Shown: positions 36,613 to 46,430, numbered from the stretch's first letter. The stretch is 64,000 nucleotides of DNA from Rothia similimucilaginosa (GCF_029850875.1 NZ_JAOVAM010000002.1:1-64000); one strand, 5' to 3'. Numbers and translations: made by a program. The notes: generated from the letters alone by a model not told the origin.

Positions 36613-39600
36613 ATGACCCATCCTTTCGCATCTGAGCACTACCAGAAGATGGCTCTGGAAGCTCGTCAGCTTGTTCGTCAGTGGGTAAACGAGTCCCAGT
36701 CGATCAAGCCCACTTTCGCAGCTGAGCAGCTCGCCGGTGTTCTGAAGGACCCCAATGGTCTTCCCTTCACCGTCGGCTTTGTTGATGGCGTTATTCGCCC
36801 CGAAGACGACAACGTCTCCGGCCGCAACCTCTCCCGCATTTCCGGTCTGGCACCTTCCTTCCTGCCCTGGTACATGAAGTCCGCTGTTGGCTTCGGTGGC
36901 AAGCTAGCTGGCAAGGTTGCGTGGCCCACCGTTCCCGTTGCACGTCGCGTGCTGCGCGAGATGGTCGGTCACCTGATCGTTGACGCTTCTGAAGAGAAGC
37001 TGGGCGACGCTATCGCAGAGCTGACCAAGACCGGTAACCGCCTGAACGTTAACCTGCTCGGTGAAGCAGTTCTGGGTGACAAGGAGGCAGAGCACCGCCT
37101 GGCTGAGACCAAGCGCCTGCTGGCACGTGACGACGTTGACTACGTCTCCATCAAGGTGTCCGCTGTTTCCGGCCCCCACCAGCACTGGGCATTCGACGAG
37201 GTCGTTGAGACCGCTGTTCGCCGCCTGACCCCCCTGTATGAGCTGGCTGCATCCACCTCCCCCAAGAAGTTCATCAACCTGGACATGGAGGAGTACAAGG
37301 ACCTGGACCTCACCATTGAGGTGTTCACCAAGATCCTGGACCAGCCCCACCTGAAGGACCTGGAAGCCGGTATCGTGCTCCAGGCATACCTGCCCGACAC
37401 CCTGGCTGCAATGCAGCACCTGCAGGAGTGGTCCGCAAAGCGCGTTGCTGCTGGCGGCGCAGGCATCAAGGTCCGCCTGGTTAAGGGTGCAAACCTCTCC
37501 ATGGAAATCGTGGAAGCTGTTATGCACGGCTGGCCGCTGACCACCTGGGACACCAAGCAGGCTGCTGACACCAACTACAAGCGCGTTCTGGACTACGCAC
37601 TGCGTCCCGAGCACGTGAAGAACGTTCGCCTCGGTATTGCAGGCCACAACCTCTTCGACGTTGCTTTCGCTCTGCTGCTGTCCGAGGACCGCGGTGTTAA
37701 GGACCGCGTCGAGTTCGAGATGCTGATCGGTATGGCTGAGCAGCAGGCTGAGATTATCCGCCGCCGCGTTGGTCACCTGCTCCTGTACGTGCCCGTCGTG
37801 AACCCCAAGGAATTCGACGTTGCAATCGCATACCTGATTCGTCGTCTCGAGGAGAACGCATCCTCCGAGAACTTCATGTCCGGTATCTTCGACCTGGCAA
37901 CCGACGAGTCTATCTTCAAGCGTGAAGAGGACCGCTTCATGCGTGCACTGAACTCCGTCACCGACGAGGTTCCCGCATCCAAGCGCACCCAGAACCGTCT
38001 GACCGAGAATGAGGACGACGTCTTCGTACCGGCTGGCCGTTTCGAGAACACCCCCGACACCGACCCCGCACTGGCTGGTAACCGTGAGTGGGGCCGCGCA
38101 ATCCTTGAGCGCTCCAAGACCACTAAGCTGGGTATCGACACCCTCAAGGCTAACGAGCTGACCAGCGAGGCTGAGGCTGAGAAGCTGATCAAGGAAACCG
38201 AGGAAGCTGGCAAGGCTTGGGGCAAGCTCTCCGGTCACGAGCGTGCAGAGATTCTGCGCAAGGTCGGTAAGGCTATTGCACTGCGCCGCGGTGACCTGCT
38301 GGAGGTTATGGCAGCTGAGGCTGGCAAGACCCTGGAGCAGGGCGACACCGAGGTCTCCGAGGCGATTGACTTCGCATACTACTACGCAATGCTGGCTGAG
38401 GACCTCGAGAAGATCGACGGCGCAAAGCCCAAGTCTGTTGACCTGACCCTGGTTGTTCCCCCGTGGAACTTCCCGACCGCTATCCCCGCCGGTGGTGTTC
38501 TGGCTGGTCTGGCAGCAGGTTCTGCTGTCATCTTCAAGCCCGCAACCATTACCGCACGTACCGGTGCCCTGATCGCAGAGATCATGTGGGATGCAGGCGT
38601 CCCCAAGGAAGTTCTGAAGCTCGTCAAGGTTGTTGACCGCGCTGCAGGCAAGTTGCTCATCTCGCACCCCGAGGTTGACCGCCTGATTCTGACCGGTGGT
38701 TACGAGACTGCTGAGCTCTTCCGCTCATGGCGTGATGACCTGCCCCTGTTCGGTGAGACCTCGGGTAAGAACTCGATTATTGTCACCCCGAACGCTGACA
38801 TCGACCTTGCCGTCAAGGATGTTGTTTACTCGGCATTCGGTCACGCAGGTCAGAAGTGCTCCGCTGGTTCGACCGTTATCCTGGTTGGCTCCGTGGCACA
38901 GTCCGAGCGTTTCCGCCGTCAGCTGATTGACTCCGTCAGCTCGCTGCACGTAGCACACCCGCAGGACATTGAGTCCGAGATGGGCCCCGTTGTTCAGAAA
39001 CCGGAAGAGAAGCTGTTGCGCGGTCTGACCACCCTCGGCCCGGGCGAGCGTTGGCTTATCCAGCCGAAGGAACTGGACGAGACGGGCCGCCTGTGGAGCC
39101 CCGGTGTTCGTGAAGGTGTCAAGCCCGGTTCCGAGTACCACATGACTGAGTACTTCGGCCCCATCCTGGGCATCATGACCGCTGACACCCTGGAAGAAGC
39201 AATCGAGCTGCAGAACGCACCCGATTACGGCCTGACCGCAGGTCTGCACTCGCTGGATGCTGACGAGCTCGAGCTGTGGCTCTCCAAGGTCCAGGCAGGT
39301 AACCTGTACGTCAACCGTGCAATTACCGGTGCAATCGTTCAGCGTCAGCCCTTCGGTGGTTGGAAGAAGTCCACCGTGGGTTCCGGTACCAAGGCTGGTG
39401 GCCCCAGCTACCTGATTGCTCTGTCCGATTGGGAGCCCGCACAGGCAACCGCAACCGCTGTCACCCAGTCCGTGACCGTCCGCGAGACCCTGGCCACCAT
39501 CGAGAACTCCGAGCTGGGTAAGCGTGAGGACTTCGGCTTCATCAAGCGCGGTGTCTCCTCTGACGCACACGCTTGGGATACCGAGTTCGGCTTCGGTCAC

Positions 39601-40104
39601 GATCCCTCGAAGCTGGGCGTGGAGCGCAACATTCTGCGCTACGTACCCACCCAGGTTCTGGTTCGTGCTGACGAGTCCGCATCCGCAGCAGAGACCCTGC
39701 GTGTTGTGCTCGCCGGTCTGGCAGCTAACGCACCGGTCGCTCTGTCCGTCGGTAAGGACCTGCCGGTCGACGTCCGTGGTGTCCTCGAGAACAAGGGTAT
39801 CAAGTACGAAGTCAAGTCGGACGCTCAGTTCCGTGAGTACCTGGCTTCGAACGCTAAGACCCCGGTTCGCGCACTGGCTGGTACCCCGCTGGAAGGCACC
39901 CGTATCCGCTACATCGGTAACGATGAGAAGTCCATCTACTCGGCACTGGGTGGTCGCCCGGACGTTGCAGTGTATTTCGCACCCGTCACCGAGGCTGGCC
40001 GTATCGAGATGCTGCCCTTCCTCCGCGAGCAGGCTGTTTCGATTACCGCACACCGTTTCGGTAACCCGAACCGCTTCTCCGAGCGCGTCATTTCTTCCCG
40101 CTAA
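36613..40104 (+). CDS. putA: Bifunctional proline dehydrogenase / P5C dehydrogenase
   Basis: 1163 residues. The N-terminal half is the FAD-dependent proline dehydrogenase barrel (YLPDTLAAMQHLQEW, GIKVRLVKGANLSME, RLGIAGHNLFDVA). The C-terminal half is an aldehyde dehydrogenase with the NAD-site VVPPWNFPTAIPAGG, LTGGYETA, and the catalytic cysteine in GHAGQKCSAGST (C749). It converts proline to glutamate with substrate channelling. ATG 36613 follows AGTTAGGAG. A strong terminator follows. No putP transporter is adjacent. Confidence 0.97.
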   Translation: MTHPFASEHYQKMALEARQLVRQWVNESQSIKPTFAAEQLAGVLKDPNGLPFTVGFVDGVIRPEDDNVSGRNLSRISGLAPSFLPWYMKSAVGFGGKLAGKVAWPTVPVARRVLREMVGHLIVDASEEKLGDAIAELTKTGNRLNVNLLGEAVLGDKEAEHRLAETKRLLARDDVDYVSIKVSAVSGPHQHWAFDEVVETAVRRLTPLYELAASTSPKKFINLDMEEYKDLDLTIEVFTKILDQPHLKDLEAGIVLQAYLPDTLAAMQHLQEWSAKRVAAGGAGIKVRLVKGANLSMEIVEAVMHGWPLTTWDTKQAADTNYKRVLDYALRPEHVKNVRLGIAGHNLFDVAFALLLSEDRGVKDRVEFEMLIGMAEQQAEIIRRRVGHLLLYVPVVNPKEFDVAIAYLIRRLEENASSENFMSGIFDLATDESIFKREEDRFMRALNSVTDEVPASKRTQNRLTENEDDVFVPAGRFENTPDTDPALAGNREWGRAILERSKTTKLGIDTLKANELTSEAEAEKLIKETEEAGKAWGKLSGHERAEILRKVGKAIALRRGDLLEVMAAEAGKTLEQGDTEVSEAIDFAYYYAMLAEDLEKIDGAKPKSVDLTLVVPPWNFPTAIPAGGVLAGLAAGSAVIFKPATITARTGALIAEIMWDAGVPKEVLKLVKVVDRAAGKLLISHPEVDRLILTGGYETAELFRSWRDDLPLFGETSGKNSIIVTPNADIDLAVKDVVYSAFGHAGQKCSAGSTVILVGSVAQSERFRRQLIDSVSSLHVAHPQDIESEMGPVVQKPEEKLLRGLTTLGPGERWLIQPKELDETGRLWSPGVREGVKPGSEYHMTEYFGPILGIMTADTLEEAIELQNAPDYGLTAGLHSLDADELELWLSKVQAGNLYVNRAITGAIVQRQPFGGWKKSTVGSGTKAGGPSYLIALSDWEPAQATATAVTQSVTVRETLATIENSELGKREDFGFIKRGVSSDAHAWDTEFGFGHDPSKLGVERNILRYVPTQVLVRADESASAAETLRVVLAGLAANAPVALSVGKDLPVDVRGVLENKGIKYEVKSDAQFREYLASNAKTPVRALAGTPLEGTRIRYIGNDEKSIYSALGGRPDVAVYFAPVTEAGRIEMLPFLREQAVSITAHRFGNPNRFSERVISSR

Positions 40105-40134
40105 GGCGCTGTGAGAGTTTAGCTCTCTAGTCTT

Positions 40135-40182
40135 AGGCTCAGGGCCCTACACCTTTATGGTGTGGGGTCCTGAGCCTTTTTG
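40135..40182 (+). terminator. putA terminator
   Basis: A 19-bp stem with two mismatches (40135-40153 with 40159-40177, TTTAT loop) followed by TTTTT. Confidence 0.9.
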
Positions 40183-40542
40183 CGTACCCTGCACCTTTTA
40201 CGCACTGTGCTGTACCCCTTTGTATACGCTGTATCCATTCCGTAGGTTCCATAACCTACGGGAGGTGCCCGGTAATCGGGGGAGTGGCTTGTAGAGTATG
40301 CGCGGCGGGGTGATTGATAAATAGTGGGACTATTCGGCTCTTGAGAATGGTTGGAGGGGGTGGGCACAGTATAGTAGATGAAAAATAGTGTCTTAGAAGT
40401 AGTACGGGAGTGTTTAGGCATGCCCCGCATTACTTCTTATGTGATAATTGGTGTAGGACGTTTCGCTATCCCACACGCGGAACGACACCGTGCGCGGGAT
40501 AGTCCGCGCTACGCAAAATCACACTGAAAGGACACCGCTGCT
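40183..40542. other. gcvH leader region
   Basis: No gene seen. Holds a perfect 9-bp hairpin CCGTAGGTT/AACCTACGG (40240-40248 with 40253-40261) and a CTATCCC/GGGATAG hairpin (40473-40502) close to the gcvH start. I looked for the paired glycine-riboswitch core and do not see it. Confidence 0.5.
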
Positions 40543-40935
40543 ATGAGCAACGTTCCCGCAGAACTCTCGTACACTTCTGAGCATGAGTGGGTTTCCGCTC
40601 TCACCGCTGAGGGCACTGTCCGTGTTGGTATTACCGACCACGCTCAGGATGCACTGGGTGATGTCGTCTACGTCGATCTTCCCTCTGTCGGCGACTCTGT
40701 AGTTGCTGAGGATAGCTTCGGCGAGATTGAGTCCACCAAGTCCGTCTCTGATCTTTTCGCTCCTATTGCCGGCGAGATTGTTGCAGTGAATGAGGGTCTG
40801 GAAGATGATCCCGCACTGGTTAACTCGGACCCCTACGGAGAGGGCTGGATTGTTGAGATTCGCCCCGAGAACGCTGATGATCTGGCAAATCTGCTGGATG
40901 CAGAGGCATACAAGGCTGAGCTAGATAAGCTCTAA
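40543..40935 (+). CDS. gcvH: Glycine cleavage system H protein
   Basis: 130 residues with the lipoyl lysine in ESTKSVSDLFAP (K66) and the family start SEHEWV. CTGAAAGGAC precedes ATG 40543. No gcvT or gcvP is adjacent; in actinobacteria gcvH heads a separate cluster with garA and the MerR genes, as partly here. It shuttles the methylamine group of glycine, or serves lipoate relay. Confidence 0.95.
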   Translation: MSNVPAELSYTSEHEWVSALTAEGTVRVGITDHAQDALGDVVYVDLPSVGDSVVAEDSFGEIESTKSVSDLFAPIAGEIVAVNEGLEDDPALVNSDPYGEGWIVEIRPENADDLANLLDAEAYKAELDKL

Positions 40936-41534
40936 GTCGGATAGATTCTAAGACCTTCTATAGGCCTCAGATAAGAGGTATGTAGTGGTGAAACGGCGAG
41001 ACCTATTGGTCTCGCCGTTTTTCTTTTAAAATGCACACAAACGCAAGTAGCGGGGTGCATTTAAGGTTCTTCTTGAGGGTGTCTAAACCTGCTGAAGAGG
41101 CTTGAAAGATGGCTAAACCCTAAGTGGGAATTTCTTTCAAGTTAAATGTGATGAAAACTTCTACTACCGAGAGAAGATAAAATTTTCCTTGTAAAGCGGT
41201 CCAATGTGGGAAAAGCATGTTCACAACAGTGGAATTTTGTTAAAATTGGTACTGTCACTACTGGAAACTGCCTGAATCCGTGATTATTTTTGGGTTCAAA
41301 ACGCCCCCGAAAAGGGCTATTTGAATAGCAAAATACCTTGTGAAACTATAAGATTGTCTCGAAGGTTTGCGGTTTATCATTTTGTGATAAACAACTAAAT
41401 TTATCTATCACACTCTCAACACTAAGCAAAGATGTTCGGTACGCTGCGATAACCCCCTCACCAGGGGGAACGAGCCACTCATTCAAATTTCGGCTCGTAT
41501 CGACATTGTCTGAACAAGTACCCGAAAGACGTAG
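40936..41534. other. Gene-free interval where garA would be expected
   Basis: 600 AT-rich bases. First a strong terminator (40991-41025), then no frame I can support. Further features are the palindrome TTTATCA/TGATAAA (41373-41379 with 41385-41391), and two leader hairpins CCCCCT/AGGGGG (41453-41468) and ACGAGCC/GGCTCGT (41470-41498) just before the MerR gene. The FHA-domain gene garA found here in related species is missing. Confidence 0.65.
40991..41027 (+). terminator. gcvH terminator
   Basis: Perfect 13-bp stem AAACGGCGAGACC (40991-41003) with 41008-41020, TATT loop and T-rich tail. Confidence 0.9.
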
Positions 41535-42308
41535 ATGACCTCACGCATCGATAAGAACCTCACTAACTCTGAGGTCCAACTAGAGGATGTGGAGAACGGT
41601 GACTCTGACCGTAACCCGCGTGACGTTAAAAGCCGGACCATTGGTCAGGTTCTTAGCCAGCTTGATTTGGAGTTCCCCGGAATTAGCGCATCCAAAATCC
41701 GCTTCCTGGAGGAACGCGGTCTCGTGCACCCCAGTCGTACCGAAACCGGTTATCGCAAGTACTCCCAGACGGATATTGAGCGCCTGCGCTACGTCCTCAC
41801 CATGCAGCGCGACCACTACATGCCGCTGAAGGTAATCCGTCAGCACCTGGAGGACCTGGAAACCGGTCGCGTACTGAACTCCATGCCTGCCACCGTAGGC
41901 GAAGACGTGCTAGACACCGTCCTCGGCCCGAACGAGCAGGAAGGTCGCACCTACACTCTCCGCGAGCTGGCAGGATATGCTAACACCACCCCCGAACAGA
42001 TTCGCGAGCTGATTGACTTTGGGCTGCTCGAAGATGGCTCAGGCGTGAAGTACACCGATTACGATGTGCTGATTGCCCGCGTTAGTGCAGAACTGACCAA
42101 GCACGGCATTCAGCCCCGTCACCTGCGCGCATTCAAGTCTGCGGCAGACCGCGAAATTTCCCTCGTGGAAATTGCGGTGGCTCCGCTGGCATCACGCCGC
42201 GACGCAGCCTCCCAGGCTCAGGCGCAGGAACGAGCCGACAAGATTCGCAAGCTGTGCCTGCAGCTGCACGCAACTCTCGTCGAATCGGCGATGCCTACCT
42301 ACGAGTAG
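41535..42308 (+). CDS. ftsR: MerR-family regulator, FtsR-like
   Basis: 257 residues. N-terminal MerR helix-turn-helix with LDLEFPGISASKIRFLEERGLV and ETGYRKYSQTDIERL, then a long C-terminal part with a second short HTH-like segment (YANTTPEQIRELIDFGLL). This is the Rv1828/FtsR type, in C. glutamicum an activator of ftsZ. ATG 41535 follows a CGAAAGA site. The adjacent promoter contains the hairpins described for the upstream interval. Confidence 0.82.
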   Translation: MTSRIDKNLTNSEVQLEDVENGDSDRNPRDVKSRTIGQVLSQLDLEFPGISASKIRFLEERGLVHPSRTETGYRKYSQTDIERLRYVLTMQRDHYMPLKVIRQHLEDLETGRVLNSMPATVGEDVLDTVLGPNEQEGRTYTLRELAGYANTTPEQIRELIDFGLLEDGSGVKYTDYDVLIARVSAELTKHGIQPRHLRAFKSAADREISLVEIAVAPLASRRDAASQAQAQERADKIRKLCLQLHATLVESAMPTYE

Positions 42309-42584
42309 GCGCACGAAGATACAGGCTACCGATAGTCTGCCCCTCGTAAACTCCCAGCGGTTCTATCGCACCGCAAACGGGGATTTCCCTCAGGAAACCA
42401 CCACTGACCATGGTGATCCCTCTATAGTCTCTGCCCCTTACCAACGGGTAGCGGTCTGTAGCAGTCTCTAAACTTGGACGAAGCCGACGCTGGCACGCTC
42501 GGATTTTCTGCCCTGTCGTCCAACACGAAGAGCTTTCTAGCCAGGGGGCTCCCGCCCTGCCAAGGCTGCTCAGTCAACTCAGCT

Positions 42585-42626
42585 GTAAATGCGTATGGAC
42601 TACCTATCCGTACGCATTTACTTTTT
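42585..42626 (+). terminator. Terminator in the MerR-MerR interval
   Basis: Stem GTAAATGCGTA (42585-42595) with TACGCATTTAC (42611-42621), inner GGA/TCC, followed by TTTTT. It lies 277 bases after the FtsR-like gene, so the transcript has a long 3' end or carries another product. Confidence 0.88.
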
Positions 42627-42710
42627 AAACTCCCCATGGGGTCGATACCCAGGAAAAGCGAGGAGAATAGCGGGGGAGGAACGCATCTACAGGACGTTAA
42701 AGAGGTACAA

Positions 42711-42779
42711 ATGAATTTGAAAAGATCATTCGCTTCGGTGGGTTCAATTTTAAGTAGAGCCCTCTATCAGATAAAATAG
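42711..42779 (+). CDS. Candidate 22-residue cationic peptide
   Basis: ATG 42711 is 5 bases behind AAAGAGG, a good ribosome-binding site, and the frame ends at TAG 42777-42779. The peptide (MNLKRSFASVGSILSRALYQ plus IK) is cationic and could form an amphipathic helix. It lies just after a strong terminator. Short frames like this occur by chance, so this is a candidate only. Confidence 0.3.
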   Translation: MNLKRSFASVGSILSRALYQIK

Positions 42780-43035
42780 ATTGAACAACCGCGCCTATCG
42801 CGCATCGGTCGCACTATCGAATCATGTTCTACGAACCGAATAGCCGGGCCAATGTGTAGTATTGAAAACCGCGTAGCCAACCTCGCAGAGGGAAGCCGCG
42901 CGAATCATAGATACAGATTCTAAGGTCTAGCCTTAGAATCTCACCCCGAAAATTGGGGCTGCACCGGAACGAAGTCGACCACATTGGATAGGGCGCGGTG
43001 AATCGCATTAAACGGGTTAACGAAAAGGAGGGACC

Positions 43036-43683
43036 GTGCTAGAGCAGCAGGTAGCCGAAAATGCAGGCGAGGCCGCAGGCACCCATGAGGCATCCCAGGG
43101 CTTCGACCAGCCCCTGGACGGCTTCGACACCCTCTTCCCCGTAGCGCCGCCTCCGCGCGGTGAACAAGGTGTACTCTTCACCGACCCGGTCTCTGTCGTC
43201 GAGGAAAACCTCGGTTACCGTGGCGCCGTCGCCTGCAAAGCAGTCGGCATCACCTACCGTCAGCTCGACTACTGGGCACGCACCGACCTGGTTGTACCCA
43301 CCGTGCGTGGCGCCTCCGGATCCGGTACCCAGCGCCTCTACAGCTTCCGCGATGTGCTCGTACTCAAGATTGTGAAGCGACTGCTCGACACCGGCGTGTC
43401 CCTGCAGCAGATTCGCACCTCCATCGAGCATCTGCGTACCCGCGGCATTGACGACCTTGCGAACATCACCCTGATGAGTGACGGTACCACCGTCTACGAA
43501 TGTACCTCCCCGAGCGAGGTTATCGACCTGGTTCAGGCTGGCCAGGGCGTCTTTGGTATCGCGATTGGCCGCGTCTGGCGCGAAATCGAAATGAACCTCA
43601 ACGGTCAGCCCGGCGAAGAAATGCACGAAAGTTTCGAAGGCGACGAACTCGCCGCCCGCCGTGCCCGCCGTGCACAGGCATAA
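43036..43683 (+). CDS. MerR-family regulator, Rv1830-like
   Basis: 215 residues, MerR HTH (LGYRGAVACKAVGITYRQLDYW, TQRLYSFRDVLVLKIVKRLL). GTG 43036 follows AAAAGGAGGGA. In mycobacteria a similar gene closes the gcvH-garA-ftsR-bfn cluster. The effector is unknown; no metal-binding cysteines are apparent in the C-terminal part. Confidence 0.88.
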   Translation: MLEQQVAENAGEAAGTHEASQGFDQPLDGFDTLFPVAPPPRGEQGVLFTDPVSVVEENLGYRGAVACKAVGITYRQLDYWARTDLVVPTVRGASGSGTQRLYSFRDVLVLKIVKRLLDTGVSLQQIRTSIEHLRTRGIDDLANITLMSDGTTVYECTSPSEVIDLVQAGQGVFGIAIGRVWREIEMNLNGQPGEEMHESFEGDELAARRARRAQA

Positions 43684-43886
43684 AGCATAGGTGTAAAACA
43701 CACATCTTGAATCTGCCCGCGTTCACTACCTACCAGGTGGCGAGCGCGGGCAGAACTTTTAAATCTGAAGGAATATTCATTGCTTACTTGAGAAAAAACT
43801 CAAGATACACCCCTGTAAGACCCGGAAGAAAAGCGAAGATTCGCTAAAATAAAGGGGCATTACACCTCACTCAAAAAGGGATCTGC

Positions 43887-44699
43887 ATGCCCCGTATCGT
43901 CAGTATCAGCAGTCTCAAAGGTGGCGTTGGCAAAACGTCCATCACTTTGGGGCTAGCCTCCGCGGCATTACACAGCGGACTCTCCACACTCGTTATTGAC
44001 CTCGACCCCCACGGTGACGCCAGCACCGGCCTGGCAGTGGATGAAACCATCCCCGACGTCGCCTCTCTAATCGCTAGCTCCAATGAACGTGCCTTCACGG
44101 AAGAAGCTGGTAGCTCCTCCTGGAATGCTCTCGTCGGCAAACCCACCCTGCTGACCAATAACCCCGTGACCACAGGTAGCGTGAAGGTAGCACGCGGTTC
44201 GGCTCGTTCCACCCTCGTGGACCGCCAGGAAGCCGCACCGTTCATCCGCCGCTTCAAGCGCATGGTGGAGTCAGCAGCAGACGTCTACGACGTCATCCTA
44301 ATCGACTGCCCGCCGTTCCTCGGAACCCTGTCTTCCATGGGCTGGGCGGTTAGCGAGCGCATCCTCTCGGTCGCAGAGCCCTCCCTCTTCTCCGTGGCGG
44401 GCACCGAACGAACCCTGCGTGCCATCGTGCGCTTTCAGCAGGAAAGCGGCATCAGTATTGACGGTGCGGGAGTAGTTATCAACAAGATGCGCCCCAACGA
44501 CAGCGAACACCGCTACCGACGCGACGAAATGCGTTCCCTCTTCGGCGAGCTCGTGGCAGAACCCGTGCTCGCTGAAAGCCCCGTGCTGCAGCGCGCCCAG
44601 GGTGCCGCGTACCCGATTCATTTTTGGCCCGACGAAGAATCGGTTGATCCCGCCATTGACTTCACCCGCCTGCTGGCTGGACTTATGGCAGACTTCTAA
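43887..44699 (+). CDS. Orphan ParA-family ATPase
   Basis: 270 residues. Deviant Walker A SLKGGVGKTS (residues about 9-18), DLDPHGDAS and ILIDCPPFLG. No parB partner adjacent. Position after the MerR gene recurs in relatives. Might position a cytoplasmic complex or plasmid-like cargo; function unknown. ATG 43887 after AAAAAGGGA. Confidence 0.88.
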   Translation: MPRIVSISSLKGGVGKTSITLGLASAALHSGLSTLVIDLDPHGDASTGLAVDETIPDVASLIASSNERAFTEEAGSSSWNALVGKPTLLTNNPVTTGSVKVARGSARSTLVDRQEAAPFIRRFKRMVESAADVYDVILIDCPPFLGTLSSMGWAVSERILSVAEPSLFSVAGTERTLRAIVRFQQESGISIDGAGVVINKMRPNDSEHRYRRDEMRSLFGELVAEPVLAESPVLQRAQGAAYPIHFWPDEESVDPAIDFTRLLAGLMADF

Positions 44700-44765
44700 T
44701 CGCTGACCTCTAAGCGCAGACATCTACGCGTCACTAATCCGCGGGTTCACATAGTTTCAACGCTT

Positions 44766-44828
44766 AAGTGCGTCTTCTCAAAGAACCGCTGTGTTCTCAG
44801 TGCTGTGGTTCTTTGGGACCGCGCACTT
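44766..44828 (+). terminator. Terminator after ParA-like gene
   Basis: Outer AAGTGCG (44766-44772) with CGCACTT (44822-44828), inner perfect CAAAGAACC (44779-44787) with GGTTCTTTG (44807-44815), then TTTC. Confidence 0.7.
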
Positions 44829-44972
44829 TCGCTTATCTGTCAACATTGATGCCAGATAGCGGGAATAGCGTGCCGCCCGTACACGTTATAGTGGCAGTAA
44901 CAGAAATATCCCCGCGATCGAGGGGCACGCTGGGAACGAGACCAGCCTCAACACTAACAACGAGAGGACCAC

Positions 44973-46430
44973 ATGAGCATCGAGAACGTAGAACGCATTG
45001 ATGGCGTAGCACAATACGACCTCATCGTCATCGGCTCCGGATCCGGCAATAGCCTCATCGGCCCCGAATGGGACGATAAGAAAGTTGCCCTCATCGACGG
45101 CGGTATCTTCGGTGGCACCTGCCTGAATGTTGGGTGCATCCCAACCAAGATGTACGTCTACCCGGCGACTATCGCGCAGAAGACCCGCGAGGTCAAGCAC
45201 CTGGGTGTCGACGCACACGTAGACGCCGTGCACTGGGCACAGATTCGTGACCGCATCTTTGCTTCCCGCATTGACCAGATCTCTGCAGGTGGTCGCGACT
45301 GGCGTGCCGGCCTGCCCAACGTCGACTTCTACGACCAGTACGCACGCTTCGTAGGCTCCCACACCGTTGAGCTGACCGACGGCACCCGCCTGCAGGGCCG
45401 CCAGATCGTCGTTGCGGCAGGTTCGCGCGCCGTGCTGCCTCCCGTGCCCGGTATCGACTCCTCCAAGGTCTACACCAACGACAACGTCATGCGCCTGGAC
45501 GAACTGCCCGCCCGCATGGTCGTCATCGGCGGCGGCGTGATTGCGGCAGAATTCTCCCACGTTTTCTCCGCATTCGGCACCGAAGTAACCCAGCTGAACC
45601 GCTCCTCCCGCCTGCTGCGCGGCATGGACGAAGAGGCCGTGGCACGTTTTGAAGAAGCCGCAAGCAAGCAGTGGAACATCGTCAAGAATGCTGGTCTCTC
45701 CGAAATCCGTGAAAACGCCGACGGCAGCGTAACCGTCGTAGCGAAGCGCACCACCGAGAACGGTGAAGAACTGCTCGAAATCCCGGCAGACGCTGTGCTC
45801 GTAGCAACCGGTCGCCGCCCCAACACCGACACCCTCAACGCAAAGAACTACTTCGACGTGCAGGACGGCGGTCAGCTTAGCGTCGATAAGTACCAGCGCG
45901 TGCTCTACAACGGCGCACCCGTACCCGGCGTCTTCGCCCTCGGGGACGTGTCCAGCCGCTACCAGCTCAAGCACGTGGCAAACCACGAGGCACGCGTTGT
46001 GCAGCATAACCTCAGCCACCCCGAGGACCTGCGTGCTAGCGACCACCGCTACGTGCCCGGCGCGGTCTTCAGCAACCCGCAGATTGCCGTAGTCGGCATG
46101 ACCGAAGAGCAGGCGCGCCAGGCGGCTGAGCGTGAAGGCTTTGAGATTACCGTCAAGGTACAGAACTTTGGCGACACCGCTTACGGCTGGGCAATGGAAG
46201 ACAAGACCGGCCTGTGCAAGCTCATTGCTCGCAAGGACAACGGCGAGCTGCTCGGTGCACACCTGGTCGGTGAAGAGTCCTCCGTGCTCATTCAGCCGCT
46301 ACTGCAGGCAATGAGCTTCGGCATGGATGCGCGTACTCTCGCACGCGGCCAGTACTGGATTCACCCGGCGCTGACCGAAATCGTTGAGAATGCGCTGCTC
46401 GGTCTGGAATTCGACGAGCCCGCAAACTAA
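44973..46430 (+). CDS. mtr: Mycothione reductase
   Basis: 485 residues. NADPH-dependent FAD enzyme that reduces the mycothiol disulfide. Redox centre GGTCLNVGCIPTKM (C50, C55), NAD-site VIGGGVIAAEFSHVF, and the C-terminal HPALTEIVENAL. Mycothiol is the actinobacterial replacement for glutathione. ATG 44973 follows GAGAGGACC. A convergent perfect terminator follows. Confidence 0.94.
   Translation: MSIENVERIDGVAQYDLIVIGSGSGNSLIGPEWDDKKVALIDGGIFGGTCLNVGCIPTKMYVYPATIAQKTREVKHLGVDAHVDAVHWAQIRDRIFASRIDQISAGGRDWRAGLPNVDFYDQYARFVGSHTVELTDGTRLQGRQIVVAAGSRAVLPPVPGIDSSKVYTNDNVMRLDELPARMVVIGGGVIAAEFSHVFSAFGTEVTQLNRSSRLLRGMDEEAVARFEEAASKQWNIVKNAGLSEIRENADGSVTVVAKRTTENGEELLEIPADAVLVATGRRPNTDTLNAKNYFDVQDGGQLSVDKYQRVLYNGAPVPGVFALGDVSSRYQLKHVANHEARVVQHNLSHPEDLRASDHRYVPGAVFSNPQIAVVGMTEEQARQAAEREGFEITVKVQNFGDTAYGWAMEDKTGLCKLIARKDNGELLGAHLVGEESSVLIQPLLQAMSFGMDARTLARGQYWIHPALTEIVENALLGLEFDEPAN

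Larger units (their letters stand above)
42309..43035. other. Gene-free interval where bfn would be expected
   Basis: 727 bases with no complete large gene. The bifunctional-nuclease gene found between the two MerR genes in mycobacteria is absent. It holds a strong terminator (42585-42626) and a short peptide frame (42711-42779). A CACCGGAACG...TTAACGAAAAGGAGG stretch at the end is the leader of the next MerR gene. Confidence 0.6.

Noticed and set aside
36904-38667. A 587-codon minus-strand open frame inside putA
   Set aside because: Mirror of the putA reading frame, rich in Cys, Leu and Gln, with no family resemblance.
40183-40542. Glycine riboswitch before gcvH
   Set aside because: I do not find the tandem aptamer core; only two unrelated hairpins are present.
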